A DNA stretch of 64,000 bases from Wuchereria bancrofti (Eukaryota > Nematoda > Chromadorea > Rhabditida > Onchocercidae). The DNA lies in the NCBI GenBank assembly GCA_005281725.1, contig SSBO01000012.1, forward strand, positions 10,402,975-10,466,974, written 5' to 3'. The notes beneath the pieces were generated by a model. That model was not told where the DNA came from. It saw nothing but the letters and a program-made list of their open reading frames with translations, and ran no database searches. Position 1 is the first letter of the stretch. The number at the start of each line of letters is the position of its first letter. Shown here piece by piece: positions 26,401 through 41,107 of the stretch. Both the position numbers and the translations under genes were made by a program.

Positions 26401-29015
26401 GCTTGAAAATTATCCTGTACCAATCGTGCTGCTGCTATAAATTTAAATTAATATCAATTATCTGCTGAAATTAATTGAAATAAGTTAAAATTTAGAAATG
26501 TGAAATTTTGATACAAAATTTCATAAGTTTTTTTTTCCTTTTTTTAAAACATTATTCATTTCATTTATGTAAAATGTTGAAATTATGAAATATAACAGGT
26601 AAAAAAATTTCCAACTCTCGTTTTTTTTTTTCATCTTTTTGTTTCTATCTCTCTTTTTTCTTTCTTTTTTCTCCAATTTATAAATTTTAGATTTGATAAT
26701 TCTAAAGCTTGATTTGAATCTAAAAAATATATATATATATATATAAAGCTTACTATAGGGGTCAATTTGTACAGCTTGTGAAGTGGGCATTTCACCGTCC
26801 GAAAAAAGACCATTATTAGCCGAACATTGAATTGATTGACCAATCATTTCTGTACCAATTGTAATATCAGCACCATTACCACTATAATATTACAATATTA
26901 CAACACTACAAATTACAATACTAAATTTTATATTAATGTATTATAAATTTGAAAAATCAATTAAATTCACTTTGATTTAAATTTCAAAATTTTTAAATTT
27001 ATTTAAAAATATTTATAATAAGGTTTAATTATATTAATCTAGGCTCTGCACTATTATTTTTGATTGTCTTTTTCAAATATTAATTTAATAAATAATAATT
27101 ATTAATTAGAAAGAAAAAAAGAGTGAAAAAATTAACCTAACAACAATGCCATTTTTAAGCCACCTAAATATGGTAGCTGGTGGATGAGATTGTACCGCAC
27201 AACGTAATGTTTTTCGTCGACCATTTTGTTGGCATAATCCATTGTTTGTGCGTATACATTCAACATAAAATCGATAACCCTTAAAAAAATATACATAAAA
27301 TATTTGAAATTAAAAAAAAAAAATTAGCATACTTCTAGCATAATATTATTAGGGAATTTTAATGATTTTTCTGAAGACAACATTTTCTTTTTTGAAAAAA
27401 AAAGAGAAGAGGAATGAAAAAGGAAAATTAATTTAAAAATGAAAACTACTCACCTGATTAGCAATTAGTATCGGTCCTTGACCTGATGTATCGACTACAT
27501 GTGGTTGTTTCAGGTATCGTACATCGATTATAGCTGAAGCTGAATCAATGGTACCACCATTTAGTGCTGCTTGACACATTATTGTTGCACCTGTCCAATT
27601 TGTGTTTACTGGTATACCACGTAATGCTACAGTCTAAAAAAATATTTTAAAATTCGAATAAAATAAATTAATAGTATTTACTAAAAAAAAAAGATGAAAT
27701 TAAAATAAAGAATTGAAAATTGACCAATTAATAATTTGAAAATTTGCATAAAAGAATTAATGTTCATTTTGAAGAATTTTGTAAAACAAAGATTACAAAT
27801 AATTATTGCTAAAATATACGATCTTATTTTAAAAGCTAACAAAATACCACTATAAAAAGATTAAATACTGACAAAAATTATGAGAAATTTACAGTGATAT
27901 AAATTATAGGAATTGAATTACTTATTGTTAAACAAATGGATAAAGGCATTAAATTATATTAGAATTACTTCAGACATTTTCACATTTAATTTAAACTCTC
28001 CTTTATTATGCAATGAAAAGTGGAACATTTAGATTTATACAATAGATAACTTTCCAAAATTTCACTGAAATAAGATAAGGGTGGTAATTATCTCTAATAA
28101 TTACATATAACCTTGTGATGTCCTTTCAAAAAGGTCTTTGACCGATGAAATAATACTAAAGAAATTATAGTTAATGTTGATTAAGAACAAAGAGAGTTTA
28201 GTCATTTCAAATAATCTTTATAAAAATATTAGATAATCTAACAAGATTAAGATCAGAAAATTAAGTGATAATAAAGAGGAAGAGTGCAAATAAAATTTAC
28301 TCAATAATCTAATATGAAAATTCAATTCAAAGTTAATATACTAAATAAAAATTTGTTAGTATTCATTTCTTTAAATGACTTGATTTCCTATACTTTTATT
28401 CAACTAATTTAGATATCTTGAATTTTGCAATTTTTACAAAATTTATTGCAATGAGTAATATAAGTTAGTATATATTACGATGACTGTAAAATAAATAAAA
28501 TGTGTCAAAATTAATTAATGATTTAAAAAAACGAAGAGATTTACAGGAAAGCCAGCTTCACGTGTAAGATCTTGAGCGCTACTTAAAACATTAACCATAT
28601 CTGTGATATTCTTCTGATAACAATCAACACAAACAAAACGTAATTGTGATACAGGTGCTTCGGATACACAATAAATTGCTTCCTGAAAAAAAAGAAAACT
28701 AAATGTTTGTTTTTTTTTTTTTGTTAATTTAATAAAAACATATTTTAAAAAATTTAAGCTTTCTTTTCAAAAATTTTTTCTTCATTTGTAAATTATAAAC
28801 TGAAAAATAAATTTTAAACTTTTAACAAATTGTATTAAAAATTTCGAAATTTCTATTTGTTATAAAAAAAAATAAATAAACAAAATTCTTGCATATAACC
28901 TTAGTAGCAGTGCCTAACATTGTCCAAACAATTTGATTAAGTTGTTGCGCATTTGGTACAGGAAATGGCATATCGGAGATCTTCACTTTAATCCCGCTAC
29001 CTTGAGTTACTTGAC
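23440..29015 (-). CDS. Immunoglobulin-superfamily single-pass receptor (5' end missing)
   Basis: Exons in transcript order: 29015-28900, 28682-28545, 27633-27454, 27279-27137, 26881-26754, 26434-26196, 25718-25524, 25166-24904, 24648-24487, 23960-23834, 23505-23440; phases agree. The ectodomain has about four Ig-like units: one with Cys in AIYCVSEAP and IMCQAALN; one with LRCAVQSHPPATIFRWLKNG and IQCSANN; one with LGCQVEGNPRPVVFWKL and YWCAACS; and a membrane-proximal unit (VVHYCAEPLPKLP ... LKVQNTYGSK). N-glycosylation sequons occur (NIT, NWT, NYT, NNT). One transmembrane helix (WFMALLMMIIFGVSLSLLIIF) precedes a tail of about 75 residues ending SSV, a class I PDZ-ligand pattern. A cell-adhesion or guidance receptor is likely; I cannot name the orthologue. 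Exon 29015 starts inside a codon with no ATG, so the signal peptide lies upstream. Confidence 0.85.
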
Positions 29016-29317
29016 CTAACAATGTGAAATGATTTTTCTTTTATCATATAGTATAAATTTTTAATTTAAATTATAAACAAATTTCGTTTTAAATAAAGTG
29101 TTTTTTTTTTTGTCAATTTAACTTGTTTTTTTTCTTTGAGAAAAACAGAGAGAAAAAAAAGAACAGAATTATTTGGAAATTAAAAAATTTTTAATTATTG
29201 CCAATCTATATAGTTTTAACATGTATGGAAGTAATTTGAGAGAAAATATGGACAAACCTGAGATCGGTTGAAAGATAAAAATAATGAACAGGTAAGGTTG
29301 ATTCAAGAAAATACATA

Positions 29318-29412
29318 ATATTAATATCATCATTATCCTCATCATTATCATCATCATCGTCATCATCACCATCATCATAATCATCATCATCATCATCACC
29401 ACCACCACCGTT
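29318..29412. repeat. CAT/ATC-type trinucleotide repeat
   Basis: Imperfect repeats of ATC/CAT/CAC. On the minus strand they read as a Met run, which is why an open frame appears there. Confidence 0.85.
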
Positions 29413-31579
29413 ATTGACGTCGTTATTAACGGAAGAAAAAGTAAAGCGATAAAGTAAAGATATGAACGCCAGCTATAATTGGTTTTGCTGTCGTACAGCT
29501 GTAATTTCAATAAAATTTACACATCGTTAAATTAACATTACAATTAAATGTTTAATAATACAATTTTATCGTTCAAAATGAAAATTAAAACTACTAACAT
29601 ATTTGAACTTAATTAAACTTGTTATTGCATTATAATTCAACGACCATTTTATCTGTAAACTATTCATTTTTCTAAAATTATAACAATTAGGAAAATTAAA
29701 ATGAAAATGTAAGAAATAGATGAAGGAAAGAAAGAGGAAGAGAGAGGGAGAGAGGGGGAGAAATGGGAAGAGAAAGAAAGAAAATGGAAAAAGAAAATAG
29801 AATAATCCTGGAAATTTTTGAAAAATGGCATTAATCTTTTCAGTGATTACTGGCAATATTAAAACGATGAAATTTTAACGGATAATTTCGGGGATGTATT
29901 CCGATTTTCAATAGTTATCAGCAATAGTTAATGATTTCTTGAAGTAAAGTCATGACCAACTTCACCTGGTTTTATCATTGTAAAAATTCCATCAAATGAA
30001 TCATTTGATTTTATGAAATTTACAATCACAGTGAAATCTGTAATCTTTTCCCTCTTTCCCTCCCTCTTTTCCCTTCTTCCTCTTCTTTATCATTATCATC
30101 ATCATCCTCTTCCTTCTCATCCTCCCTCCTTTTCTTCATCTCTTTCTTCCCCTCATCTTCCTTTTTCTTTTTCTACCATTAATTTTATTCTGTCATTTTT
30201 AAATCGTTTATCGAAATTTACACTGAAATATGTGTTAATGAAGAGAGAAGAAAAGATAAGAAAGTCCACAACTAGTTTGAAAAATAATTTATTTTAAAGA
30301 AAAGAGAAAATTAAAAAGAAAGAAAGAAAAGAAAGGAGAGAATTACTTTTTAATCTGTTTCAATATTCATCAATGATTATTATTAATCTTTAGGATAATA
30401 ATTTCCTAAAATCTTTTAATCCTTTTTTTTCTCTTTTCATTTTGATTAAAATTTGTTAAAATTGAAGAGAAAAGAAAAATGCTCATAATAAATATAGCTA
30501 AAGTTTCTAATATGCCAATTTAATTTAAAATTCAAATTTCAAATAAGCAACATCCAAACAAAAAAAAAATCACAAAAAAAGTAATACATGTTATAACACA
30601 CCTAAGCGTAAATAATTATACCATCACGTGTTATTTATATTATGAATCATTTCAATCAAACATACGTTTTTCAAATTTGGAGAAAAAGTTTTGAAATTTC
30701 GATATTTTTGATACATGGAAACATAAATATCGCAATGAGTCTAACTGCATTATTCAAAGTTATTCGAAAAAGTTATGTTCAAAGTTATCGATCTAGTCTT
30801 CTAAATTTTTCTTCTTCGCTTATTGTATTTTATTTTTAGATTTCCTTGACAAATCTCTATCACTCTAGAAATGTATTTCGAAATATCGGAAGACTGATAA
30901 TTTATAGGAGCATACTTTACACAAAATTTAAAATGATTTAAACAAAGGAAAAGGGGGGAAAGGGACAGCAGGAAAGGAAGGAAAAGCGAGGGAGAAGAAA
31001 GATAAAAGGAGGGACAATCATCAAGTACTAGAACAATGGGCCCAAAAGTACGGACACTTCCTGACCAAATGACCCTTAAGAAATTCCGAAGGTCATTGAG
31101 ATAAAAAGACAACATGCAGACTTATGGATAACAATAACGAATAGGATCAAATGATGTTTCAGGAACTTTCCATTACGATCAAGCGCTCGGATTCATTCAT
31201 GATTTTTGATTAATTTATTGATTAATTTAATAATAAAAGTATTAAAATTATTATCACAGTGAGGAATTCAATACGTGTAGGAATTTTGTAAATAAGATAA
31301 CATTGAAAACAATAATTTCAATTAGTTAAATTGAAAGTGACATAAATAATTATAATAATTCATTTGTAGGAAAAAAAACAAATATTAATAAATTACGTGA
31401 AAAAAATGCCAATCGATTATATGAAAAAAAAGTGATAATGAATTACGTGGAAAAAGAAAAAAGTCTGCTGGATATGACGTAAAACGATGAATATGCCAAC
31501 TAGTTAGCAAAGAGAAAAAAAAAACAACAATAACAAAGCTTAAGATGCTGAAACAATTCGAATTTAGTGGTAGCCAGTA

Positions 31580-31622
31580 AGGTATGCTAAACAGGTAGAG
31601 ACACTACCTGTTTAGTGTATCT
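31580..31622. other. Short perfect hairpin next to the TG array
   Basis: The arm CTAAACAGGTAG (31587-31598) is followed by a 5-nt loop and its exact reverse complement CTACCTGTTTAG (31604-31615). Pairing continues outward for about seven more positions with G-T wobbles, giving a stem near 19 bp. Confidence 0.6.
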
Positions 31623-31628
31623 GTACCT

Positions 31629-31811
<183 letters not shown>

Positions 31812-34800
31812 ATATGTGTATGTGTCTGCATATGTGTCGGTCTGTCTGTAGATTTCAACAATATTTCCAATAAGTAAATACAGAAATATCGAAAAATCCG
31901 GGTAGATTCATTCAAATGTTTGGCAAAAGGTATGGAAAGAAATGTAGCAGGATGAACAGGTAGAAAATTTAAGATGGGAAAGGGTCAATTTATTTGCGCA
32001 GGTGAAGAAAGGGAGAGAAAAAAGGAGGAGAAAGGGAGGCGGGGGGAAAGGGAGAGAGAGAGAAAAGGAAAGAGAGATATATTTTACCTGTATGACACAA
32101 ACAACGTCTACGACTAACAAATGTGGTATAAAGGTTTTCAAAAACGAGAAGTCGGACGACAGTGTTGGTCAACGATGACCTTCAAATACGCAGAGCAATA
32201 CTACAGTCACACAAATACATATACATAAACACACACATATATATAACGTAAACAGACACATACAATGACATACACAACGAATATTTGTAAATCTAAATAC
32301 ACCGAAACATAAGTTAAGAAGCAGAAGGAAATGAAAGTTCAATTGATTCATGAAAGATAAAAGACTCATTTCTATCTGTCCATCAATGTTGCCTACCCAT
32401 TAATATTACCCATTCTATAATATGGTAAGCTTCTTCATCTCATTCCACTCTATAATATCATTTTCTTAATCATTATCACTTCTATCACAAATCTTCAACA
32501 CTTTCATTATCTTTTTAACTATCACCGCGAACCATCACCGCCAACCACCATTACTATATTTCATATCTTATCTATTAACCGCATATTAATAGACTATCTA
32601 AAATTTGACTATCCATGTTCATATTTATATCTTTCATTCTATCTGTCGCATCTTTTTTTTCCACTTGTAATTCCATCTATCAAAATAAAAGCAAATGAAG
32701 AGAGGAAAAGAGAGGGAGAGAGAGAGAGAAAGAGAAGAAAAAAATGGTTGGCCGATTTACTCAATATTTAAGGTCTATAAAACTTTTAAATATATTTATA
32801 TAATGTATATAAATCACAAGTGGAACAACAAGAAATGCTTTCAAATTTTGAATCAAAAAAAAGGAAAAGAAAGAAGTGAGTGAGGGAGAGAGAGAAAGAG
32901 GAAGAATAATATATGTATGGGAAATGTTATAAAATTGAAAAAAGTGATCAGAAAAAAGTCTTTTTTTTTTGGTCATCCACTTCACTTGAGATGAATAAAT
33001 GAAAATGATGTTGTGACAACGATGGTTGTATTCGAAATGATTAAAATTGTACTGAATTGATAATGATTGCTGATATCTGATATGGACAAGGCCTAGAATA
33101 TATAAAATTATTTACTTACACATCTTATTTAATAAAAAATCTTTTTTAAAACTTTGTAATATGGGAGTAATGGGCAGAAAACATTATCAGCATTCTTTTA
33201 AATCGATAAAAAAAAAGTGTCAAAAAGTCTTGAAATATTAAACCACATATTAGATTAAATAAATTGATTGTAACTATGTAAAATTTGAATATAATTACTT
33301 TCTTATTCATTACCATTATTTCATTTTGTTATTATATATTTCATTCATTCAGCTCTAACATCATTTCCTCATTATACTTACGTAATTTCATTTGACAGAT
33401 ATAAATCGTTTAGATCAGTTTTTTTTTTTCTTTTTTCGCAATAAATACCAATAATCATATTATCTTCTTTATTAGATTTTTTTGTCTTTATTATTTTTAA
33501 CAAATATATTTTATCCTATTAACATCGTATACTGCTTTTTTTTTCTCGGTTTATTTGTAGTCACGGAATTAGATATTCTCTTACTTAACAAAATATTCAT
33601 TCCGTATCTTGCACAAAAAAAGTATTCCAATTCGATTTCATTGCTACGTTTTTATTTTTGAAAGCAATTTACAAAATGCATTAATATTTACAAATTTAGC
33701 TTTCAAAATGTTCATTGTATTAAGTAGAATTTGTAAAGTTTGATTTCTTAAAAACGTTTAAATTCATTGATATAAAGAATGAAAAGACAATCTTCCTAAA
33801 TTGCAATCTTATGAAGAATTAATGAAATGTAATTGCTATATATAGTTAAAACGAAACAAGTAATACAGATTGCATAATGTATATAATTTGTAACAATAAT
33901 TTCATTTAAATAGTAAAACAAGTGGTTTTATAATCAATCATGATGAAATTGCAAAATTGAAAGGTACACTTTCAATAATTCACTTTTATTTCATTCAAAT
34001 TGTTAATAAATTAATTATAGTTCAATCGACGAAGAAATCATTGCAATAAAATTTCTTCATTCCATTCATAAATCAAGAAGTAATGCAGAAATATTCAACA
34101 GTTTTGTTAGTAAGAAACTATAAAATGAATAAAAAAGTAAAAACAAAAGAAAAGTGTAAACCAAAAAAAATAACAATAATTAAAATTAAATAAAATAGAA
34201 AATTGGAAGAAAAAAGAAGCATAAAAATAATAAATAAATTATTTATGAAATTTTTATTCAATAGAAGATTAAAAGACAAAAAATTTATGTTAAATACAAA
34301 AATCTTTGCTTTTTTCTCCTTTTTTTTTCATTGTCTTCTTTATGTATGTATAGCTTCCCTTCTTTGCTTTTTTTTTCTTAAAATGAAAATTTCGAAAATT
34401 TTACGATACTATATTGCTACGAGATTCTTCAACTATTATTTACTTTCATTTGTTTACCTTAAATCTTTAAAGTCATCATCTTTCACTTCTTCCAACAGCT
34501 CATGTATTTATATATATATATATATAAATTGGCAAACTATAAATAAATCATAGAGGAACTAATTTTGAAACAATAAATAAATGATAACAATTTGAAAATC
34601 AAAAAAGAAACGTTTAATTTATATCACTTCCTTTAATAAATTTTAACTTTCATTAAAAATTCGTAAACATTTCCAATTAAATTTGATATTTCTTTTGTTT
34701 TCTTTTATTTTAATAAAAGTGAACTATTAGACCAAATTTCAATTTCTTTTTTGTTCCTTCATTGTATTATTTTATATAAACATAAATATTGAAAATATTT

Positions 34801-37700
34801 GCAAGAAATAATTGTAATATGATTTCTCAATAACACAGGCTTATCTAAAATATATTTCAAAATGATAAATTGAGAACCGGTATTCTAATAGAATAGGATA
34901 AATACCTATTATTTTAAATAACTTGATTTTATCAGCTACTTCCTGGATTATTACATTGAAACTGAAATCAACACACAACATTGATAATTTACTATTTGTT
35001 ACACTACCATTAAATTATCACTATCAAAATATTTGCAAAACGAAAACACATCGACAATTATTATTGTTAAATATTATCATTGTCAAATTTACAAGTAAAA
35101 ACCTTTTTTTTCCTTTTTTAAATTGATCAAAAAAAAATTTACGTAGAATTCCGAATGTTTAATTGATAAGATTTCATTAGTTAATAAATAAATTTCATTA
35201 ATTATATAAATTTCAAGGTTGTAAAATTCTTTCATTTGCTCTGAAAATGAGCTACATGGATGCAATTGAAGTTGTATAAAAATTTGAAGATTATCAAGAA
35301 AACCAATTAATTCATTGCTATTATTATTTATGATACGAATTTAGATATTAATGATAGGTAATACTTCAATGAATTTGAAAGTTTTGTCCGATGTAATTCA
35401 GGTTAAAGATTTATTAGGAGCCGGTATATGGTGTAATTTTCTTTTTTTTTTTTTCAAAAGGTCACCAATCTTAATACCATTACCTTATCTCAATCGTACA
35501 GTCAGTATGGTTTAAAAATTGAAAATTTCCGCTTCAAAATCCCATTAGCAGGAATATTTTGTGGGTTATTTCATCTGCTTACTAGTTTGCTTATTTGTTA
35601 TTTTATTTGTATATGTGAAAAATTTATGTAATAGTGAAAATTATATTAAATTATTTGTTGCATCAAATACTATTTACATACAGGATTGCTAAATCAAATA
35701 AGAACTGATATGTATACAATTCATAAAATTATACTACACATAAATAAAGTTTTAAATGACAAAAAGTACACAAAAAAGGGGTAAAACTTTGCTATCATAT
35801 TTAAATTCTATATTTTTATGATTGTATATGGGATCGTCTAATAGAATCATCCGAAATTCATTCATTCATTGTTGAAAAATGGAAATATTCACTCATTACA
35901 TTTGCATTTCTGGAATATTTAAACTAGAAAATAAATAGATACTTTCAAAACAACCAATCAACATTTTGAAACAATCATTTTAACATTGAAAACAATAAAA
36001 TAATGGAAGAAATAAAATAATAAATGCTAATTAGGATGAGTGATTAAGGTTTTGTAGCAAAAAAATGCATAAAATCTCGAATTGTAACCATCTTTTCCTA
36101 TCATTTTTAGAGAAAATCCAAAATGAAAGAAAAACGGAATTTGAAGAGATACAATAAAACAAACTTTTCAAAACATAGAAATAGTGTTATTTAATGATTT
36201 GAAATAAAGCATTAGGAAAATATAACGAACAATAAAATGAATTGAAGAAAAGAAAATACAAAAGTAGAGAAATTTATAAATATAGATGTCGATATTTAAA
36301 TAAGTACAATATGGATGATAGAAAGAAGCATAAGAGAGTAACAAAACGAAAAATAAAATAAAAATTATGTCTAAAAAAAAAGAAAAAAATTGGATGAGAA
36401 TGACTGAGATATAATATAACTACTACAACTACAATAACTACTTCTGTTGCTGCAGCTGCTATCGTTGTTAGTGGTAAATGATAGCGCTGATGTGAACATA
36501 TGAAAAGAAGACAAAAGGTTGATCGTTTCAAATAAAAAAAAAGAAAAAAAAGTAAGGGAAACCTGTTGGCAACATGTCCAATCATGACAACAGAAAACGG
36601 CAGATTGTAAGAAACAATGACAATTGCTTTTTTCTAAGACATACATATACATTCAATTCATATATGAAATCAAAACTAATGCTGAGAACTGGAAACTTCA
36701 CCAAAATGCACAATGGGACATATAATGCAAAGAAGAGAGGAAAAAAAAGAGAACGATGAGAGGACAGTTATAGACCTATACAATCAAACAGACAAAAAAA
36801 TCATCACTTTAAAATATTATTTCAAAATTTTATCACATGAATGATTTACCTTTCAATTCTCCTAAAAACTCTTTTTATTCATTGCTATAATTTGGAAAAA
36901 AAGAAGAAAAAAAGAAAGAAAAACCCTTCCAAATAGCAAATTCCTGAAAGTGTAAAATGATTCATATTTACATTACAATTCTCAATAATTTGTAATATTT
37001 GTACTGAGATATTAAAATCAAGAAGAAAGCCTTGCAATAAATTACTATTAAAAGAAAAGAGAAAAAAAGAGATTAACCATTTGGGCAACTACTTTTCATT
37101 TTTAAATTCAGAGAATTTCGTTTGAATTAGAAGAATATCTGTCAAATTTCTAAAATGGAAGCAAAAAACTAGAAAATTTGATTTTGGTGATTATGATATT
37201 TGGATTCATTCAAATATCCTATATAATCAGCTACCAATGTTTTCGGTTGACCCGTTAGTAGAGAGCAAATATGATTCAAATTTAGAGTGAAGTATTTATT
37301 AGAAATTTGTGAATAACGACAAAGAAATTCACCGAAGATTATTTTTAAATAGAGAAAGAAAATTTTCATTGCAGATTTCCAGAGATGAAAGAAGCGAGGG
37401 GATAAAAGATTAGAATCAATGGTTGATATTGGTTCCATTCATCCACTTTATTGCTTCCTGTTATAATCCATTCATTTTTACATTTGACTAAATAAATGCC
37501 TGTATGAATGTTTTGCTGAAGCACCGATCTACAAAACAGCAAAAGATGGCTATATGTTCAGTTCCATAAGAAAACAATAACTCTAATTAATTAAACAATG
37601 AATTTAACAAAAATGTTACCATCAAAATTACCACCATCCTTTAATACATTTTTACATTTTGCTAAATCATAAGCTACAAACAGTAAGAAAAAATTTGAAA

Positions 37701-40700
37701 AAAAACAGAAGTACCAATGGTAAAGTGTAGCAGGGAATAAATAAAATCGTGAAAAAAAAAAAAAAAAAACGCAAGATTTTCCTAAAAACTAAAGCTGTCT
37801 GTGATAATTTATCATCCAACTTACAGCTGGTAGAGCTAACAAATTGTTACAATTATCCGATACAACCGTTCGATGATATTCGGTAGCTCCATGGCTGCAA
37901 TGTACTATGCTTCTTCACTAACTGTTTGATATATTTTCTCTAGCTGTAAGCTGTCAACTTACAAAAAATTCCATGCAGATTATACCTGATTCATCGAGAA
38001 AAAGCAATTACCCTAATTATTCGATAGGTAAATACATAAAAGTAACAAAAAATTTTGCAATACCAATATGATGAGCAACACTACTGTTTCCAAAAAGCTT
38101 ATTTTATACTCGAAATTATATTCACTGCTTTAAACTGTTGAGAAAACAATTTCGAAATTACCCATTCTTCTTTTACAACTTAAATTTGAATTTTGATAAA
38201 ATATAAGAAATTAAACAGCAGGGGGGGGGGGGGGGGGAAAAAAAATTCGAATATGATCAGTTAACTAACAACAAAACGTTGTATGATATTCTTCGTCCTT
38301 CATCTTGCTAATTGCATCTGTATCCATGAGGAAAAATTTGACTATTCATAGGAACATAAATAGGCAATGCTGAAAAATGTTTGACTAAATATTTTCACTC
38401 CGAGAAATGGCTTTCGAGTACCTTAAAAAACTTATACCTCAAAAAGAGATTAAACTAATGATCAATAACAACTGATATTCTTATCCGCTATGTAAAAAAA
38501 TGTTTTATATCTTTTTCATCATCAATCAATTCTATAGTTAAAAAGCTACTACTTATGGAAATATCATAATTAAGGAGAAGACATCGGTTTGAATTCTTTT
38601 TGAAACGAATACCATAAATTTAAGTTGAAACGATTGTTTTTTTTTATCCTTAAGAAAAAAAAAGAAATGGCGAAAAGAACTCAACAAATGAGAGATTAGG
38701 AAATAAGTAGGATTGCAAGTTCTCTTTTTTTGAAGAGATGTTTGCCGCAATTACATATGATGAATGAACAGTTTGCCATGATGAAAATCTATCAGCAGTA
38801 TTAATTTGATTATCATTATCACTCACTGCATCTGTGTTCAGAGAAATAAATGCTTACTGCTACGTCAAAATAAAAGCAAACCCTAAAAGTTATAGAGATC
38901 TTTTAATTCCTTCACTTATGTAATCTGTAACAAAATTTTTACCTTTTCGCCATATATATAAATACGAAGTTTTTTTTGTTTGTTATTTAATATGCTAAAA
39001 GACCTCATGAAACATTTCTTCTCTAGCCTACAAACACAATCATATTTGTACTCATTTTTCTAATAATAAAATAAAAAAGTGTGAGTGGTGAAACTTACAT
39101 TTGGCCAACTTCCCCTCGGTTTCAAAAGTCTTGAATCTGAAGACTCTATTCAAGTTTTTAACTCTTCTTTCAATACGATGGCTTACAAATTCTTCCCTAT
39201 AATAATGGTATCCACTTTCCAAACATCGACCATTAAATAATTTTGAAAGTAGCCTTCGGTCTTTTATTCATCCAACGATTTGGTTAATCGATATAAGCAA
39301 ACATGTTCATTATCTAAGAAAACAGCTATATTTGCTGTTCCACGTCAATTCTTGATGAACTTGTAACTTCTGTCATTCGTTCACATATAAGTACAAAATT
39401 GAGATCAGCAAATATGAAAGAGAATCCCGTTATCTTTGATCATTATTAACAACAGATCCTAAAAATGAAAAAGTTAAATTCCCGAATAAATTTTTATTAT
39501 CTTTGAGTATTTTCATTTTCTTCAACACCATCCTTACTTCGATATTGGTTGATACCAGGACTTCTTTCTAAGCCAAGAAAATTCTTAGCAAATTGGCCTG
39601 ATTTCGAACTATTTATGTTTAACCAATAAATTTCGTGGAATAATCTGACAAATTAGAAAGATGAATACCTCCTTCCAAGTGTATTCCAAAATGTAATAAA
39701 CGACCGAACAACTCGAAATATAATATGTAAACCGATCAATATGAACCCACTTTTTTTCGTTGAAATCTTTTTGGTTTCGATAAAATATTTAAAAGACCAG
39801 CTAGTTTCAACTCGGTATGTTTCAAAATATCATATATATTTTTCCATTACAGATGTGACATGTATTGCTTCTCGTAACATGCCTTACTTTCCCTAACATT
39901 TTCCTATTATACTCTTTCGTATTCGATTATTTCCGTGCTAATTGAACACTGTAAGAAAATAAAACAACTTTTCAATTTTTATAACCATAATATTACTTAA
40001 AAGAATTCTATTGGCGCCGGAAGCCATAAATTACATATTTAAAAGAAAACTGAGATCCAACGAACCATAAACCGTATTATATTCTTCAGTAAACAATAAC
40101 CGAAATCATTAATGACATAATGTAACTAAAGTTAAATACTCAATGGAACTATGAATAAAGCAATATGAGCCTAGTTCTGCATGAAACACAGCCAGTCTAA
40201 AAGCGAATTTGAATAATGCCAATTAAATATTAGCTGAAACAATACCGGTTCAATATAAATTTAATTTCCATTATAAAAAAGAATTTAAAGAAATTTAACC
40301 TTTAAATGAATCAGTTGCAATAGGTATGCCTAAACTCGTTTTTGGCATGTTGACAGTGAGAAACGGAAATTTGCTGCCAGGGAAACCCAATAAATTTCCG
40401 AAACAAACTTCTACCATTTTCAACCTTCCTTAAACGTCTGATTCCCACAAACTGTAATAATCCACTTTTTTAATAAATAATAATAATAACCATAGATATT
40501 ACTAATAATCGTTACACGTATCCATCACTCTAAACTGTTACAATATGCATGCTAGTGATCAAGATATACATGAATTTTGAATTGTTTGACTTTCCTCTTG
40601 CTTTAAATTATTTCACTATACACTTATGCGATCTCTTATTATATCCTACTATAATTTATTCGTTTCATTAGAATCATTACGCAGTTTATCATTCACACAG

Positions 40701-41100
40701 TAAGATACAATATTATTTTTCTTTGTTAATAGATTTTTCACTGTTGTCGATAAAGTGTTTCATGCGAAAATAATTTTCTACAGTAATGTGTGCATCAAAA
40801 ACAGTAATATTATTAATAAAATTGTCCGAAAAATTCATCTCGATTTTATCATTATTTAATCGCATAAGATAAAATAATCCAAACAAAATTTATCTGACAT
40901 TACTAATTTCACTAAAGATTGAAAAAAACTCCCAATGAAATTTCACCGTATAGTTAAGCCGAAAAAAGACACCAATAAGGCAGATAGAATTTATCGACTC
41001 TTACTATAATTAACTTGTGGGATGTTTTTTTTTGCAAGACGCGGCCGTAACAAAAGCATCAGTAACGTCTTATTTTTCCGATTCGATTTGTCATGTCTAA
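37701..41100. other. Less AT-rich region with splice-flanked open segments, no gene assigned
   Basis: Composition differs from the flanks: fewer homopolymers and more mixed sequence. Minus-strand open segments sit next to splice-like sites, for example 39196-39099 (TTATAG acceptor, GTAAGT donor) and 38831-38755 (ACACAG acceptor, GTAATT donor), plus an open stretch 38595-38488. Their residues look protein-like but phases do not chain cleanly, and open runs of about 50 codons are expected by chance here. I cannot call a gene or a pseudogene. Confidence 0.3.
38221..38237. repeat. Poly-G run (17 bases)
   Basis: Seventeen G followed directly by a run of A. Confidence 0.9.
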
Positions 41101-41107
41101 AGCATTG

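Noticed and set aside
37800..38600. Decayed Wolbachia or retrotransposon insertion
   Set aside because: A minus-strand frame interrupted by several stops looked gene-like, but no motif of a bacterial, reverse-transcriptase, integrase or transposase family could be recognised.
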